From: Lacticaseibacillus pabuli
GTDB lineage: Bacteria; Bacillota; Bacilli; Lactobacillales; Lactobacillaceae
Assembly: GCF_028736235.1 (NCBI RefSeq)
Contig: NZ_CP117884.1
Coordinates: forward strand, 930,001 to 994,000
Reading direction: 5' to 3'
DNA length: 64,000 nucleotides
Position numbers and translations under genes: made by a program. The notes beneath the pieces were generated by a model. It was not told the origin of the DNA. It did not search any database and saw only the letters and a list, made by a program, of their open reading frames with translations. Positions 12,278 through 19,775 of the stretch are shown piece by piece; within the stretch, counting starts at the first letter, position 1, and each line of letters begins with the position of its first letter.

Positions 12278-13633
12278 ATGGCTAATCTTGCCAAGAACCA
12301 AGAACTAGAAGTTAATGTGACAGACCTGACCTACGAGGGTCTCGGTGTGGCGAAGGTGGACGGCTTCCCGTTGTTCATCGACAATGCCTTACCTGGTGAA
12401 ACGGTGCGTGCACACATTACCAAACTGCAAAAGCAGTATGGGTTTGCGTTCACCAAGGAAATTTTGAAGAAGTCACCCGACCGTGTGGAGACGAAGAGCC
12501 GCATTTACACCCAAACTGGGATTGCGCCTCTGCAACACCTCAGTTACCCGGCACAGTTGACCTTCAAACAGCATCAGATTGATGAGCTGTACAAGAAGCA
12601 GCACCTCGACATCGAAGTCCTGCCGACGATTCCAAGCCCTCAGCAAACCGGCTACCGCGACAAGGCGCAGGTGCCAGTTCGCGAGGTTAACGGCAAACTG
12701 GAGACAGGTTTCTTCAAGCGCCGCAGTCACGTGCTGGTGCCAATCACGGACTTTTACATTCAGGACCCTGCAATCGATGAGGCCATTGTGATTGTCCGGG
12801 ATTTGCTGCGCAAGTACAATGTGCCCGCCTATGATGAAATTCATAACGGCGGCGTTGTGCGCAACGTCATGGTTCGCCGCGGCCACTTTACCAAGATGAT
12901 GATGATTGTCCTCGTGACACGCACTCGCGATTTGCCGCACATGGCAGAAATCGTATCCGATATCACCGCGGCACTGCCAGAAGTGGCCAGCATCATTCTG
13001 AACTTCAACCCAAAGCGCACCAATGTGATCTTGGGTAGCCGCAGTAAAACGGTCTGGGGTCAGGACTACATCGAAGACGACCTGCTCGGCAGTACATTCC
13101 GTATTTCCGCGCAGAGTTTCTACCAGGTGAACCCTGAACAAACTGAAAATCTGTACAAGGCCGCTATCGATGGGGCACAGCTGACGGGTAATGAAACTGT
13201 CATTGATGCTTACTCTGGTATCGGGACGATTTCGCTAACCATGGCACGTCATGCCAAACAGGTTTACGGGGTCGAAGTGGTGCCCGAAGCCGTTGAAGAT
13301 GCGCGTGTGAATGCCGCTGCGAACGGCATCAAGAACGTCACCTTCAAAGTGGGTAAGGCTGAAGACGTCATGCGCACCTGGCGCGACCAGAAGCTTGCTG
13401 CAGATGTCCTGATGGTTGACCCACCACGTAAGGGTCTGGCACCTGAATTCACCGAGGCCGTTGGTAGCATGCTCCCAGGGCGCATCGTGTACGTCTCATG
13501 CAACCCAGCCACGCTTGCACGCGATATTACCGCGCTCGGCGAGTTTGGCTACAAGGCCACGCAGACGCAGCCTGTGGACATGTTCCCACAGACCCAGCAC
13601 ATCGAATCCGTGACGGTGCTGACACGCGACTAA
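12278..13633 (+). CDS. rlmCD: 23S rRNA (uracil-5-)-methyltransferase, RlmCD type (RumA/TrmA family)
   Basis: This 451-residue SAM-dependent enzyme methylates C5 of uridines in 23S rRNA; in B. subtilis RlmCD modifies U747 and U1939. An N-terminal TRAM RNA-binding domain (~1-60) precedes the Rossmann methyltransferase with VIDAYSGIGTISL, the DPPRKGL motif and the catalytic cysteine in YVSCNPATLARD. The usual [4Fe-4S] cysteine cluster after the TRAM domain is absent: the CGGC position reads TGIA, before PLQHLSYPAQL. A second paralogue lies at 48030-49397. The position after dgkB supports the RlmCD assignment over other TrmA homologues. Confidence 0.9.
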   Translation: MANLAKNQELEVNVTDLTYEGLGVAKVDGFPLFIDNALPGETVRAHITKLQKQYGFAFTKEILKKSPDRVETKSRIYTQTGIAPLQHLSYPAQLTFKQHQIDELYKKQHLDIEVLPTIPSPQQTGYRDKAQVPVREVNGKLETGFFKRRSHVLVPITDFYIQDPAIDEAIVIVRDLLRKYNVPAYDEIHNGGVVRNVMVRRGHFTKMMMIVLVTRTRDLPHMAEIVSDITAALPEVASIILNFNPKRTNVILGSRSKTVWGQDYIEDDLLGSTFRISAQSFYQVNPEQTENLYKAAIDGAQLTGNETVIDAYSGIGTISLTMARHAKQVYGVEVVPEAVEDARVNAAANGIKNVTFKVGKAEDVMRTWRDQKLAADVLMVDPPRKGLAPEFTEAVGSMLPGRIVYVSCNPATLARDITALGEFGYKATQTQPVDMFPQTQHIESVTVLTRD

Positions 13634-13649
13634 ACATTGTTTGAACTAG

Positions 13650-13679
13650 GCCGATTCGCGTTGGGCGGGTCGGCTTTTT
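13650..13679 (+). terminator. Terminator after rlmCD
   Basis: GCCGATTCGC pairs with GCGGGTCGGC, followed by five T. Confidence 0.85.
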
Positions 13680-13766
13680 CTATTGTAATTACTAGGTGAT
13701 GCACAGACGAACGTTGTACAATTAAGTTAACGACTGGTCGTTATATTTGCGACGGGAGGTGATGGG

Positions 13767-14750
13767 ATGGACAAAGCAAAACACATTCAGGCAAAGCTGA
13801 AGGCAACCACCATGCGCTTGATGCGCGCGGGGGCGGACCGCTCGAAGCCTTTGTCACATGCGCAATACCCCTTTAAACAAAAGTTCGCGATGTTCGTTCA
13901 GCGCTTCATTCAGCGGTATACCCGCAGCGAGATTTCCACGCGTGCGGCCTCTGTGACCTATTACGGTGTGCTGAGCATGTTTCCCATTTTCATCACCGTT
14001 GGGAACCTGTTGCCAGTCTTTGGCCTGAGGTATGAGGTTATCCTGAAGTACTTGCGGCAAGTGATTCCCACCAACATTGTGGATTGGCTCGATCCCATTA
14101 TTCGTGGCCTGCTAGATGGCTCACATGGCGGCGTGCTGTCCATTGGGGCGCTCGCGACCATGTGGACGGCGAGTATGGCGATTAATGAGATGCGGAACAG
14201 TTTCAACCGTATCTACCGGGTGCGGTCCCAGCAAAACTTCATCCTGCAGCGATTCCTTGTCATGCTCGTGATGATTATTGTGATTGGCTTACTGGCCGGC
14301 GTCCTGGTGGCGTTCACGTTTGGCTCCCAGTTCCTCGACTGGCTCGGCCCTAAGATTGGGATGAACGTGCATTGGCTCGATGTCTTCAATGCTTGGCGCT
14401 GGCCCGTCACGATTGCCGCCATGCTCCTGGCAGTGGGCGGGATGGACTTCTACCTGCCGAACGCGCGGATTAAGTTCCGCACGGTGTTGCCAGGTACCTT
14501 ATTTACTTCCGCAACATGGATTATGCTGGCGCAATTGTTTTCCTACTACATGCGTTACTTTGGGACGAAGTATAGTTCATACGGGACAGTCGGATCCGTG
14601 ATGGTCCTGATGCTGTGGCTCAACTTTGCGGCGACGTTCCTGCTGATAGGTGTGGTATTGAACGCTGAGCTCGCCGAATTTTACTATGGCCGGGCCGTGG
14701 ACAGTCGCGGACGTTTTCGCGATTGGATGGACCGGCGGCGGGGCAATTAG
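13767..14750 (+). CDS. YihY/BrkB-family integral membrane protein (copy 1)
   Basis: This 327-residue polytopic membrane protein has six predicted hydrophobic segments. It carries the family features AASVTYYGVLSMFP, FYLPNARIKFRTVLPG (turn before the fifth segment) and a C-terminal ELAEFYYGR. The family was once called RNase BN or BrkB, but its role is unknown; transport or envelope functions have been proposed. The ATG at 13767 has GGGAGGTG upstream. A paralogue of similar length lies at 35733-36734. Confidence 0.85.
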   Translation: MDKAKHIQAKLKATTMRLMRAGADRSKPLSHAQYPFKQKFAMFVQRFIQRYTRSEISTRAASVTYYGVLSMFPIFITVGNLLPVFGLRYEVILKYLRQVIPTNIVDWLDPIIRGLLDGSHGGVLSIGALATMWTASMAINEMRNSFNRIYRVRSQQNFILQRFLVMLVMIIVIGLLAGVLVAFTFGSQFLDWLGPKIGMNVHWLDVFNAWRWPVTIAAMLLAVGGMDFYLPNARIKFRTVLPGTLFTSATWIMLAQLFSYYMRYFGTKYSSYGTVGSVMVLMLWLNFAATFLLIGVVLNAELAEFYYGRAVDSRGRFRDWMDRRRGN

Positions 14751-14758
14751 AAAACTAC

Positions 14759-14787
14759 TGTTAACGCTTTCTATTGCGTGGTAAAAT
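14759..14787 (+). promoter_or_regulatory. Extended -10 with cre-like site ahead of the phosphatase gene
   Basis: TGG-TAAAAT (14779-14787) is an extended -10. TGTTAACGCTTTCT (14759-14772) matches the cre consensus TGWAANCGNTNWCA at 12 of 14 positions. CcpA control is only a possibility. Confidence 0.35.
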
Positions 14788-14817
14788 TATCTACGTGCTA
14801 GTATGGGAGGAAAGAGA

Positions 14818-15618
14818 ATGACAGTGATTGCCGTTTCTGATATTCACGGCAGCATGACCGTAATGAAACACGTACGGGAAATGCAAGCCAAACACCCTGA
14901 TGCGTTCACGATTTATCTAGGTGATTATTTCGATGGTCACGAACACAGTGCCCAAGTGATGCGCATGATTATGAAACAAGTCGCAGACAAGAAGGCGATC
15001 GCGGTACTCGGGAATCACGACGCCATGTTCCAAGAATACATGAAGGACAACGCGAACCAGGCGCTGTGGTTTATGAACGGTGGGGATGCCACCGTGCAGC
15101 ACATGATCAAGTTTGCGACGGGTAAGGAAATAGATCCGGCCAGTGATGAGGCGCGGCACGACATGTTCGATAATTTCAATGATATTTTCGAGTTTGTCAG
15201 CAAGTTGCCAACCATCGCGGTGTACGGGCGGATGCTATACATCCACGCAGGCCTTGATTTGGGAACCGCCAACCCGATTTCGGACACAAAGGTCATTGAC
15301 CGCCTGTGGATTCGTGAGGATTACATTTACCGCACGGACCGTTCCGAGGCAATTTTTGCCCACAACCCACTGGATTACACCATCGTGACGGGGCATACGC
15401 CAACGGGATTGATTGCGGGTCGTTTCGACAACAGCCCCGTGGATGTAAAGGAAAAGTTCCCACACTGCCCGATTCTCAAGATTCAGTATGAGGGTGAAGA
15501 ACCGCGCTACTTTATTGATGGCGGCGTGCACTCCGCACTACCAGAGAACCAGGGCAACATCGCCGTCTTTGATGAAGAGACTGGTGAACTCGTGGACAGC
15601 CTGCAGACACGGCCTTAA
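14818..15618 (+). CDS. Metallophosphatase of the PPP (Ser/Thr phosphatase-like) family
   Basis: The protein is 266 aa with the dinuclear-metal motifs in order: SDIHGS (residues ~8-13), YLGDYFDGHEH (GDxxD variant), VLGNHD (GNHD), IHAGLD and VTGHTP. It should be a phosphoesterase acting on a phosphoprotein or a small molecule; the substrate cannot be read from the sequence. The ATG at 14818 is chosen because GGGAGG lies 7-8 bases upstream. The ATG at 14803 sits directly in front of that RBS and would add five residues outside the fold. It stands alone between its promoter and a terminator. Confidence 0.85.
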   Translation: MTVIAVSDIHGSMTVMKHVREMQAKHPDAFTIYLGDYFDGHEHSAQVMRMIMKQVADKKAIAVLGNHDAMFQEYMKDNANQALWFMNGGDATVQHMIKFATGKEIDPASDEARHDMFDNFNDIFEFVSKLPTIAVYGRMLYIHAGLDLGTANPISDTKVIDRLWIREDYIYRTDRSEAIFAHNPLDYTIVTGHTPTGLIAGRFDNSPVDVKEKFPHCPILKIQYEGEEPRYFIDGGVHSALPENQGNIAVFDEETGELVDSLQTRP

Positions 15619-15636
15619 ACAGAGAAGCAAACTAAG

Positions 15637-15667
15637 TACCGTCGCGCCGGTGCGCCGACGGTATTTT
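15637..15667 (+). terminator. Terminator after the phosphatase gene
   Basis: TACCGTCG and CGACGGTA flank a GC-rich inner loop and are followed by TTTTC. Confidence 0.75.
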
Positions 15668-15684
15668 CATTTGGAGGGATTAAT

Positions 15685-16185
15685 ATGAATTTAGCTATGC
15701 GCACGGCAACGGAAGATGATTTGCCGCGTATCGTTGCAATTTATAATGAGACCATCAGCGCACATACCATTACGGCGGACACTGAGCCCGTGACGGTGGC
15801 CCAACGTGAAGAATGGTTCCACGAGCACACGCCGCAGCAGTGGCCACTACTGGTCGGCGAGCTCGATGGTCAGGTCGTGGCGTGGGTCAGTCTATCGCCA
15901 TACAACCGGCGCCCAGCGTATGCGGCAACGGCTGAAATTAGCGTGTATATCGATAGCGCGCACCGTGGCCGGCACATTGGGAGCAAGATTTTGGAATACG
16001 TGAACGATCACGTGACTGATTACGGCATCACGGCGGTCGTTGCGCTCATTATCTCTGCTAACCGGCCGAGCCGCCGTCTTTTTGCCAAGTTTGGCTATGG
16101 CGAATGGGGCCGGCTACCTAAAGTCATGCGTTTTGGCGCCGACTATCAGGATCTTGTGCTAATGGGCAAGCGGTTCGATGAGTAG
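15685..16185 (+). CDS. GNAT N-acetyltransferase, phosphinothricin/methionine-sulfoximine type
   Basis: This 166-residue GNAT enzyme has the N-terminal MRTATEDDLPRIVAIYNETI and the motif EISVYIDSAHRGRHIGSKIL, whose RGRHIG loop binds acetyl-CoA. These match the MnaT/YwnH/Pat subfamily, which acetylates L-methionine sulfoximine and related glutamine-synthetase inhibitors. The physiological substrate in this organism is not known. TGGAGGGA precedes the ATG. Confidence 0.85.
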   Translation: MNLAMRTATEDDLPRIVAIYNETISAHTITADTEPVTVAQREEWFHEHTPQQWPLLVGELDGQVVAWVSLSPYNRRPAYAATAEISVYIDSAHRGRHIGSKILEYVNDHVTDYGITAVVALIISANRPSRRLFAKFGYGEWGRLPKVMRFGADYQDLVLMGKRFDE

Positions 16186-16206
16186 GGCCTTATCCGAATT
16201 GAAGTC

Positions 16207-16243
16207 AAAAAAAGATTGCGAATTGATTTTCGCAATCTTTTTT
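16207..16243. terminator. Bidirectional terminator
   Basis: The AAAAAAAGATTGCGAA / TTCGCAATCTTTTTT stem serves the acetyltransferase gene on plus and the broken reductase-like gene on minus. Confidence 0.88.
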
Positions 16244-16271
16244 AGTTATCCTGGGTCGTTTCAACAGGCGA

Positions 16272-16794
16272 TCAGCGCCGATGATAAACACAATCGATAA
16301 TGCCCTGATGACTTGACGATGAGACTAAGCGCAGTGGAATTCGGGTCGCTTGGTCCTGAAAAAGGCGAATCCCTTTGCCCAGCAAAATTGGCATGATGGT
16401 CAGATGGTATTCGTCAATCATGTTTGCCTCAACAAGCGGTGTGACAATACTGGCGCCACCCAAAATCCAAATTGCTTTGCCCGCTTTCTGGCGGAGCGAG
16501 CGGATGAGTTCAGTGACCGCTTCGTGGCGGAACTGGACATTCTGAACAGGCGCTGGCTTGTGATGTGTCAGCACAAAGCTTTGCATACCCGCATATGGCC
16601 AGGTTTCTGGAGAAAGTGCCGTGACAACCTGGTGATAAGTTGAATAACCCATGACAACACTATCAATGGTCTTAGCAAAGCCAGCATAGCCATCATCTGC
16701 CGGCGCAGTGCCCACCCAGCCAGTCAATATTACCGTTTGAATCTGCAATATACCCGTAGAGACTGAGTGCAATATAGAGTACAACTTTTCTCAT
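16272..16794 (-). pseudogene. DHFR-like (RibD C-terminal fold) reductase gene, frameshifted
   Basis: From a well-placed ATG (16794-16792, GGAGGT 6 bases upstream) the minus strand encodes MRKVVLYIALSLYGYIADS...DWLGG, the family N-terminus, but meets a TGA at 16695-16693. The rest of the protein (ADDGYAGFAKTIDSVVMGYS through ILGGASIVTPL to the end at 16272) continues in the +1 frame. Deleting one G from the GGG near 16711-16713 restores one ~173-residue protein. The usual Asp of the LSLDGYIA motif is Tyr here. This is either a real pseudogene or a single-base sequencing error. The intact family comprises dihydrofolate-reductase-like oxidoreductases of unknown substrate. Confidence 0.8.
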
Positions 16795-16819
16795 CGAAGT
16801 ACCTCCAAACAAGCATGGT

Positions 16820-17287
16820 TTACTTTAATTCGCCGTTTGCCAGCATTTCCTTAACGTCCATAATCATATCTTCGTTTTGCTTGAAGATAATGGGCGGCAA
16901 CTGGCTAAATTTGAAGTATTTCAGTTGCACGGTTTCATTCTTCGCTGCTTCGGAGAGGGCCCCACCAATTGGCCGGACGAGGAAGGCCTTGGCGATGTTC
17001 ATCACCTTGTCCCCGTTGGCGTATGACATGTAATAGTGATCGTCATACAGGCCCAGGTCACGGATAATCTCGACGTCGAGTCCTGAGTCTTCCTTCATTT
17101 CCCGAATGATGGCCTCTTCATAGGATTCGCCAAACTCAAGGTAGCCACCAGGCAGGCCCCAACCACCGCCAGTGCGCTCCTGAATGAGAATTTCGTTCTG
17201 CGCATTAAGGACAATGCCAGCCGCTGCGTTCAAAATCAGGGGCATGTGACCCACCTTTGCCCGAATATCCTGGATATAATCTGCCAT
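16820..17287 (-). CDS. NUDIX hydrolase
   Basis: The protein is 155 aa. The Nudix box is GGYLEFGESYEEAIIREMKE followed by DSGL: it fits GX5EX7REUXEEXGU except that the last Glu is Asp. The family hydrolyses nucleoside diphosphates linked to other moieties; the substrate is unknown. The start at MADYIQD has AAGGAGGA 7 bases upstream. A longer frame to 17314 starts upstream of the RBS and is rejected. It is followed on the same strand by the frameshifted reductase gene. Confidence 0.88.
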   Translation of the reverse strand: MADYIQDIRAKVGHMPLILNAAAGIVLNAQNEILIQERTGGGWGLPGGYLEFGESYEEAIIREMKEDSGLDVEIIRDLGLYDDHYYMSYANGDKVMNIAKAFLVRPIGGALSEAAKNETVQLKYFKFSQLPPIIFKQNEDMIMDVKEMLANGELK

Positions 17288-17351
17288 GTCATTTCCTCCT
17301 TGGTTGTCGTGCATAAGTCTAGTTTACGCCCAACGCGCGGCACCTGGCCAT

Positions 17352-17386
17352 AAAAAAGATGCCGCTGCCAAGGCAGTGACATCTTA
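17352..17386 (-). terminator. Terminator of the NfeD-SPFH operon
   Basis: On the minus strand AAGATGTCACTGCC pairs with GGCAGCGGCATCTT and is followed by a T run. Confidence 0.85.
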
Positions 17387-17393
17387 GACTTTG

Positions 17394-18338
17394 CTATTTA
17401 TCAGTTGTTTTCTTCGTGTCCGCGCCCTTTTTCAGGAGTGCGCCGACAGCGGGGATGGAACCGAGTGAATCAACGGCTGAGCTTGGCAGGATGACGGTGT
17501 TACTGTCGCCCTTAGCCAGGTCAGACAAGGCCTCAACGTTCCGGTATTGCAGGTAAAGGTCACCGTTATCAACCAATCCGGTGTTAATGCTCTTGATCTG
17601 GTCCTTGATGGATTCCGCAACCAAGCGCTGACTTTCGGCACGACCCTGAGCTTCCAGAATCTGGGTCTGCTTGTTGGCTTCGGCTTCAAGAATGGTGGCC
17701 TGTTTTTCACCTTCAGCTTTGGCGATGGCCGCCTGCTTGTGACCCTCGGCTTCCATGATGTTTGCTTCCTTCTCACGACTTGCGCGGAGCAGTTTGTTCA
17801 TGGATTCCTGAATCGTCTGATCAACCTGGATGGAGTCGATGTTAACCCGGTCGACGTTGAGCCCGTAACCAGCGGTCGTCTCGGCAATCTGGGTGAACAG
17901 GGTGGAGTTGATGGCTTCAGTCCCGTTGAGGACATCGTTCAAATCCATATTCCCGATAATCCCACGCAGGTTGGCACGCGTATCCTGAATCATGGAAAGC
18001 ACGGAGTCCTTGTTTTCGTATACGTAGGCGTGGACATCGGTGATGTGGTACTTAATGGTTTCAGAGATCCGCACCACAACGTTATCCTTGGTGATGACTT
18101 CTTGTTCTTCAACCTTGAGTGGAATCTGTTTCATGTTCACCACTTGCGTAATGCGGTAAATGAAGGGTGCCACCACGTGCAGCCCTGGCTGGAGGGTCTG
18201 AGTGTACTTACCTAAGCGTTCCACGATGCCAACCTCACCCGTGTGGATGATCGCTAGGCAGCGACTCAAGATGATAAACAAAACGATGATGACAATGATG
18301 GCGACAATCAGCCATACAAATGAAGATAGTATTTCCAT
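17394..18338 (-). CDS. SPFH/stomatin-type membrane protein (QmcA/paraslipin-like)
   Basis: The protein is 314 aa. An N-terminal transmembrane segment (residues ~5-30) is followed by the SPFH domain (HTGEVGIVERLGKYTQ..., ~35-190). A long Ala/Glu/Lys coiled coil (REKEANIMEAEGHKQAAIAK..., ~190-260) and a short tail follow. Such proteins form oligomers at functional membrane microdomains. The start MEILSSFVW has GAGGAGGAA upstream. It is the second gene of an operon with a short NfeD-like protein, a pairing common in bacteria. Confidence 0.9.
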   Translation of the reverse strand: MEILSSFVWLIVAIIVIIVLFIILSRCLAIIHTGEVGIVERLGKYTQTLQPGLHVVAPFIYRITQVVNMKQIPLKVEEQEVITKDNVVVRISETIKYHITDVHAYVYENKDSVLSMIQDTRANLRGIIGNMDLNDVLNGTEAINSTLFTQIAETTAGYGLNVDRVNIDSIQVDQTIQESMNKLLRASREKEANIMEAEGHKQAAIAKAEGEKQATILEAEANKQTQILEAQGRAESQRLVAESIKDQIKSINTGLVDNGDLYLQYRNVEALSDLAKGDSNTVILPSSAVDSLGSIPAVGALLKKGADTKKTTDK

Positions 18339-18387
18339 AATGATTCCTCCTCGGTGGCGTAAGCAACTATTAGCGACAAGGCTGAGC

Positions 18388-18582
18388 TCACCATTCAAGC
18401 TTTTCTGCCGCGGTGACCGCGTAGAGCGTCAAAGGGGTCACCTTGACGATCTCGACGGTCGTGCCGGTCGAATGGGCAGTCGCGAGCTCATAATGGTAGG
18501 TAATGCCATAGAGCACGATACTGCCAGTTTTGCCGGTCCGGGGCAGCTTGAAAGTCATTCCTAACAGTCTGTCATCTAACAT
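18388..18582 (-). CDS. Short NfeD-like OB-fold protein
   Basis: This 64-residue protein resembles only the C-terminal OB-fold of NfeD (TGKTGSIVLYGITYHYELAT... TVEIVKVTPLTLYAVTA). It has neither the ClpP-like protease domain nor membrane segments, so it is a truncated type. The ATG at 18582 follows AAGGAG; the upstream GTG at 18600 has no RBS. It lies 49 bases before the SPFH gene, the classic NfeD-SPFH partnership. Confidence 0.7.
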   Translation of the reverse strand: MLDDRLLGMTFKLPRTGKTGSIVLYGITYHYELATAHSTGTTVEIVKVTPLTLYAVTAAEKLEW

Positions 18583-18602
18583 GTTCCTCACTCCTTGCAC
18601 TG

Positions 18603-18631
18603 ATTATCCGACCAAATTCGTTATAAAACAA
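18603..18631 (-). promoter_or_regulatory. Promoter of the NfeD-SPFH operon
   Basis: Reading the minus strand, TTGTTT (18631-18626), a 17-base spacer and GATAAT (18608-18603) precede the NfeD-like start. Confidence 0.55.
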
Positions 18632-18688
18632 CAGTTAAGCCTGTAATGCGGTAAAATAAACCTTAAGCTTGCAAAAGGAGGGCCAGGA

Positions 18689-19417
18689 ATGCGACGCGTG
18701 CGGCCGATTTATAGTGACACCTTTAAAAGAAGACGGCGGCGCGGCATCATCGCAGCGCTCGTGGTTCTCATCATTGCGGTGATAGCTGGTGGTGGCTTCT
18801 GGTTGACACACCGTACATCCAGGCCGAGCGCCAAGCGCTACCCGGTGATGGGGGTACGGCTGGATCAGAGCGATGGCTTCCAGGATTTCGCCGCGTTGCA
18901 CAATGACGGTGTGGACTTCGCTTATCTCAAGGCGACTGAGGGAGCGAGTTACTTTGACGATGATTTTGTCAGTAACTACCACCGCGCTGGCGGGAGCACC
19001 GTTGCGCTGGGTGTCTACCATTTCTTCAGCTTTGCCAGTAATCCTGAGACCCAGGCCGACTACTTTATCAAACAGGTGGCGGACCGCAGCGGTCAACTAC
19101 CCATTGCCGTGATGGTGAGTGCCTATACGACGGTGCCCAGTAAGCAGAAATTAAATGCCAGCCTAAGTACCTTCTTGGCGCGTGTTGAAGGCTACTACGG
19201 CCGAACCTGCGTGATTATGGCCAGCCGCAGTATGTTGCGGCGCCTGCGCCCGGCCATTGGGAGTAGGCACGTGATTGTCCAGGGGAGTTCGACGACCAGC
19301 AATGCGCAGTTTTGGGAGTATGGCTCGGCGATTCAGGTAGGGGATGCCAAGTACCGCGGCATGGTTTACACCGGAAATAAGGCCGACTTCACTCGGCTCG
19401 TGAACGTTAATCAATAA
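18689..19417 (+). CDS. Membrane-anchored GH25-like protein lacking the usual catalytic residues
   Basis: The protein is 242 aa: an Arg-rich cytoplasmic N-terminus, one membrane segment (residues ~19-40) and an outward GH25 (lysozyme-like) barrel. Family landmarks are GVDFAYLKATEGASYFDDDF, ALGVYHFFSFASNPETQADYF and SGQLPIAVMVSAY. In active GH25 enzymes the first strand carries the Asp of GxDVS and the LP strand carries DxE. Here these positions read GVRLDQSDG and VMVS, so the three expected acids are not in place. It is probably a wall-binding or regulatory pseudoenzyme, or uses a different active site. AAAGGAGGG precedes the ATG. Confidence 0.75.
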   Translation: MRRVRPIYSDTFKRRRRRGIIAALVVLIIAVIAGGGFWLTHRTSRPSAKRYPVMGVRLDQSDGFQDFAALHNDGVDFAYLKATEGASYFDDDFVSNYHRAGGSTVALGVYHFFSFASNPETQADYFIKQVADRSGQLPIAVMVSAYTTVPSKQKLNASLSTFLARVEGYYGRTCVIMASRSMLRRLRPAIGSRHVIVQGSSTTSNAQFWEYGSAIQVGDAKYRGMVYTGNKADFTRLVNVNQ

Positions 19418-19432
19418 TTGAGGATAAACAAA

Positions 19433-19466
19433 GGGACTTGCCACGTGTTGGCAAGTCCCATTTTGA
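19433..19466. terminator. Terminator between the GH25-like and CHY genes
   Basis: GGGACTTGCCA pairs with TGGCAAGTCCC, followed by ATTTT. It can serve both convergent genes. Confidence 0.82.
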
Positions 19467-19472
19467 TACGAT

Positions 19473-19775
19473 TTAGTTTTTGAAATAGTGGTCCTGGTGC
19501 AGTGCACAGCGTGGGTTAAAGTCATGGCCACACTGCGGGCAGTGGCCGGTGTGATAGCTGGCAAAATTCATGCGTTGCCCGCAGACGCCGCAGATAACGG
19601 CGAGCTGGGTTTTACGCGCCGGTGCGAACGGGTGGTCACGCAGCGCATCGTGGCATTTGTAGCAGGCAAAGTAAGCCTGACACTGGGTGCACCACATACC
19701 AGCGATGTCTGTTGGACCGTGGTAATGGCGACAACGGCCTGCCGCGTCCACATCGATTCCAATAATCGCCGTCAT
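19473..19775 (-). CDS. CHY-type zinc finger protein
   Basis: The protein is 100 aa with the CHY finger pattern: CRHYHGPTDIAGMWCTQC, CYKCHDALRDHPF, CGVCG and CPQCG, enough Cys and His for three zinc ions. The bacterial single-domain members are of unknown function. The ATG overlaps the birA stop (TGATG), so it is probably co-translated with birA. It closes the bioY-birA-CHY minus-strand group. Confidence 0.85.
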   Translation of the reverse strand: MTAIIGIDVDAAGRCRHYHGPTDIAGMWCTQCQAYFACYKCHDALRDHPFAPARKTQLAVICGVCGQRMNFASYHTGHCPQCGHDFNPRCALHQDHYFKN

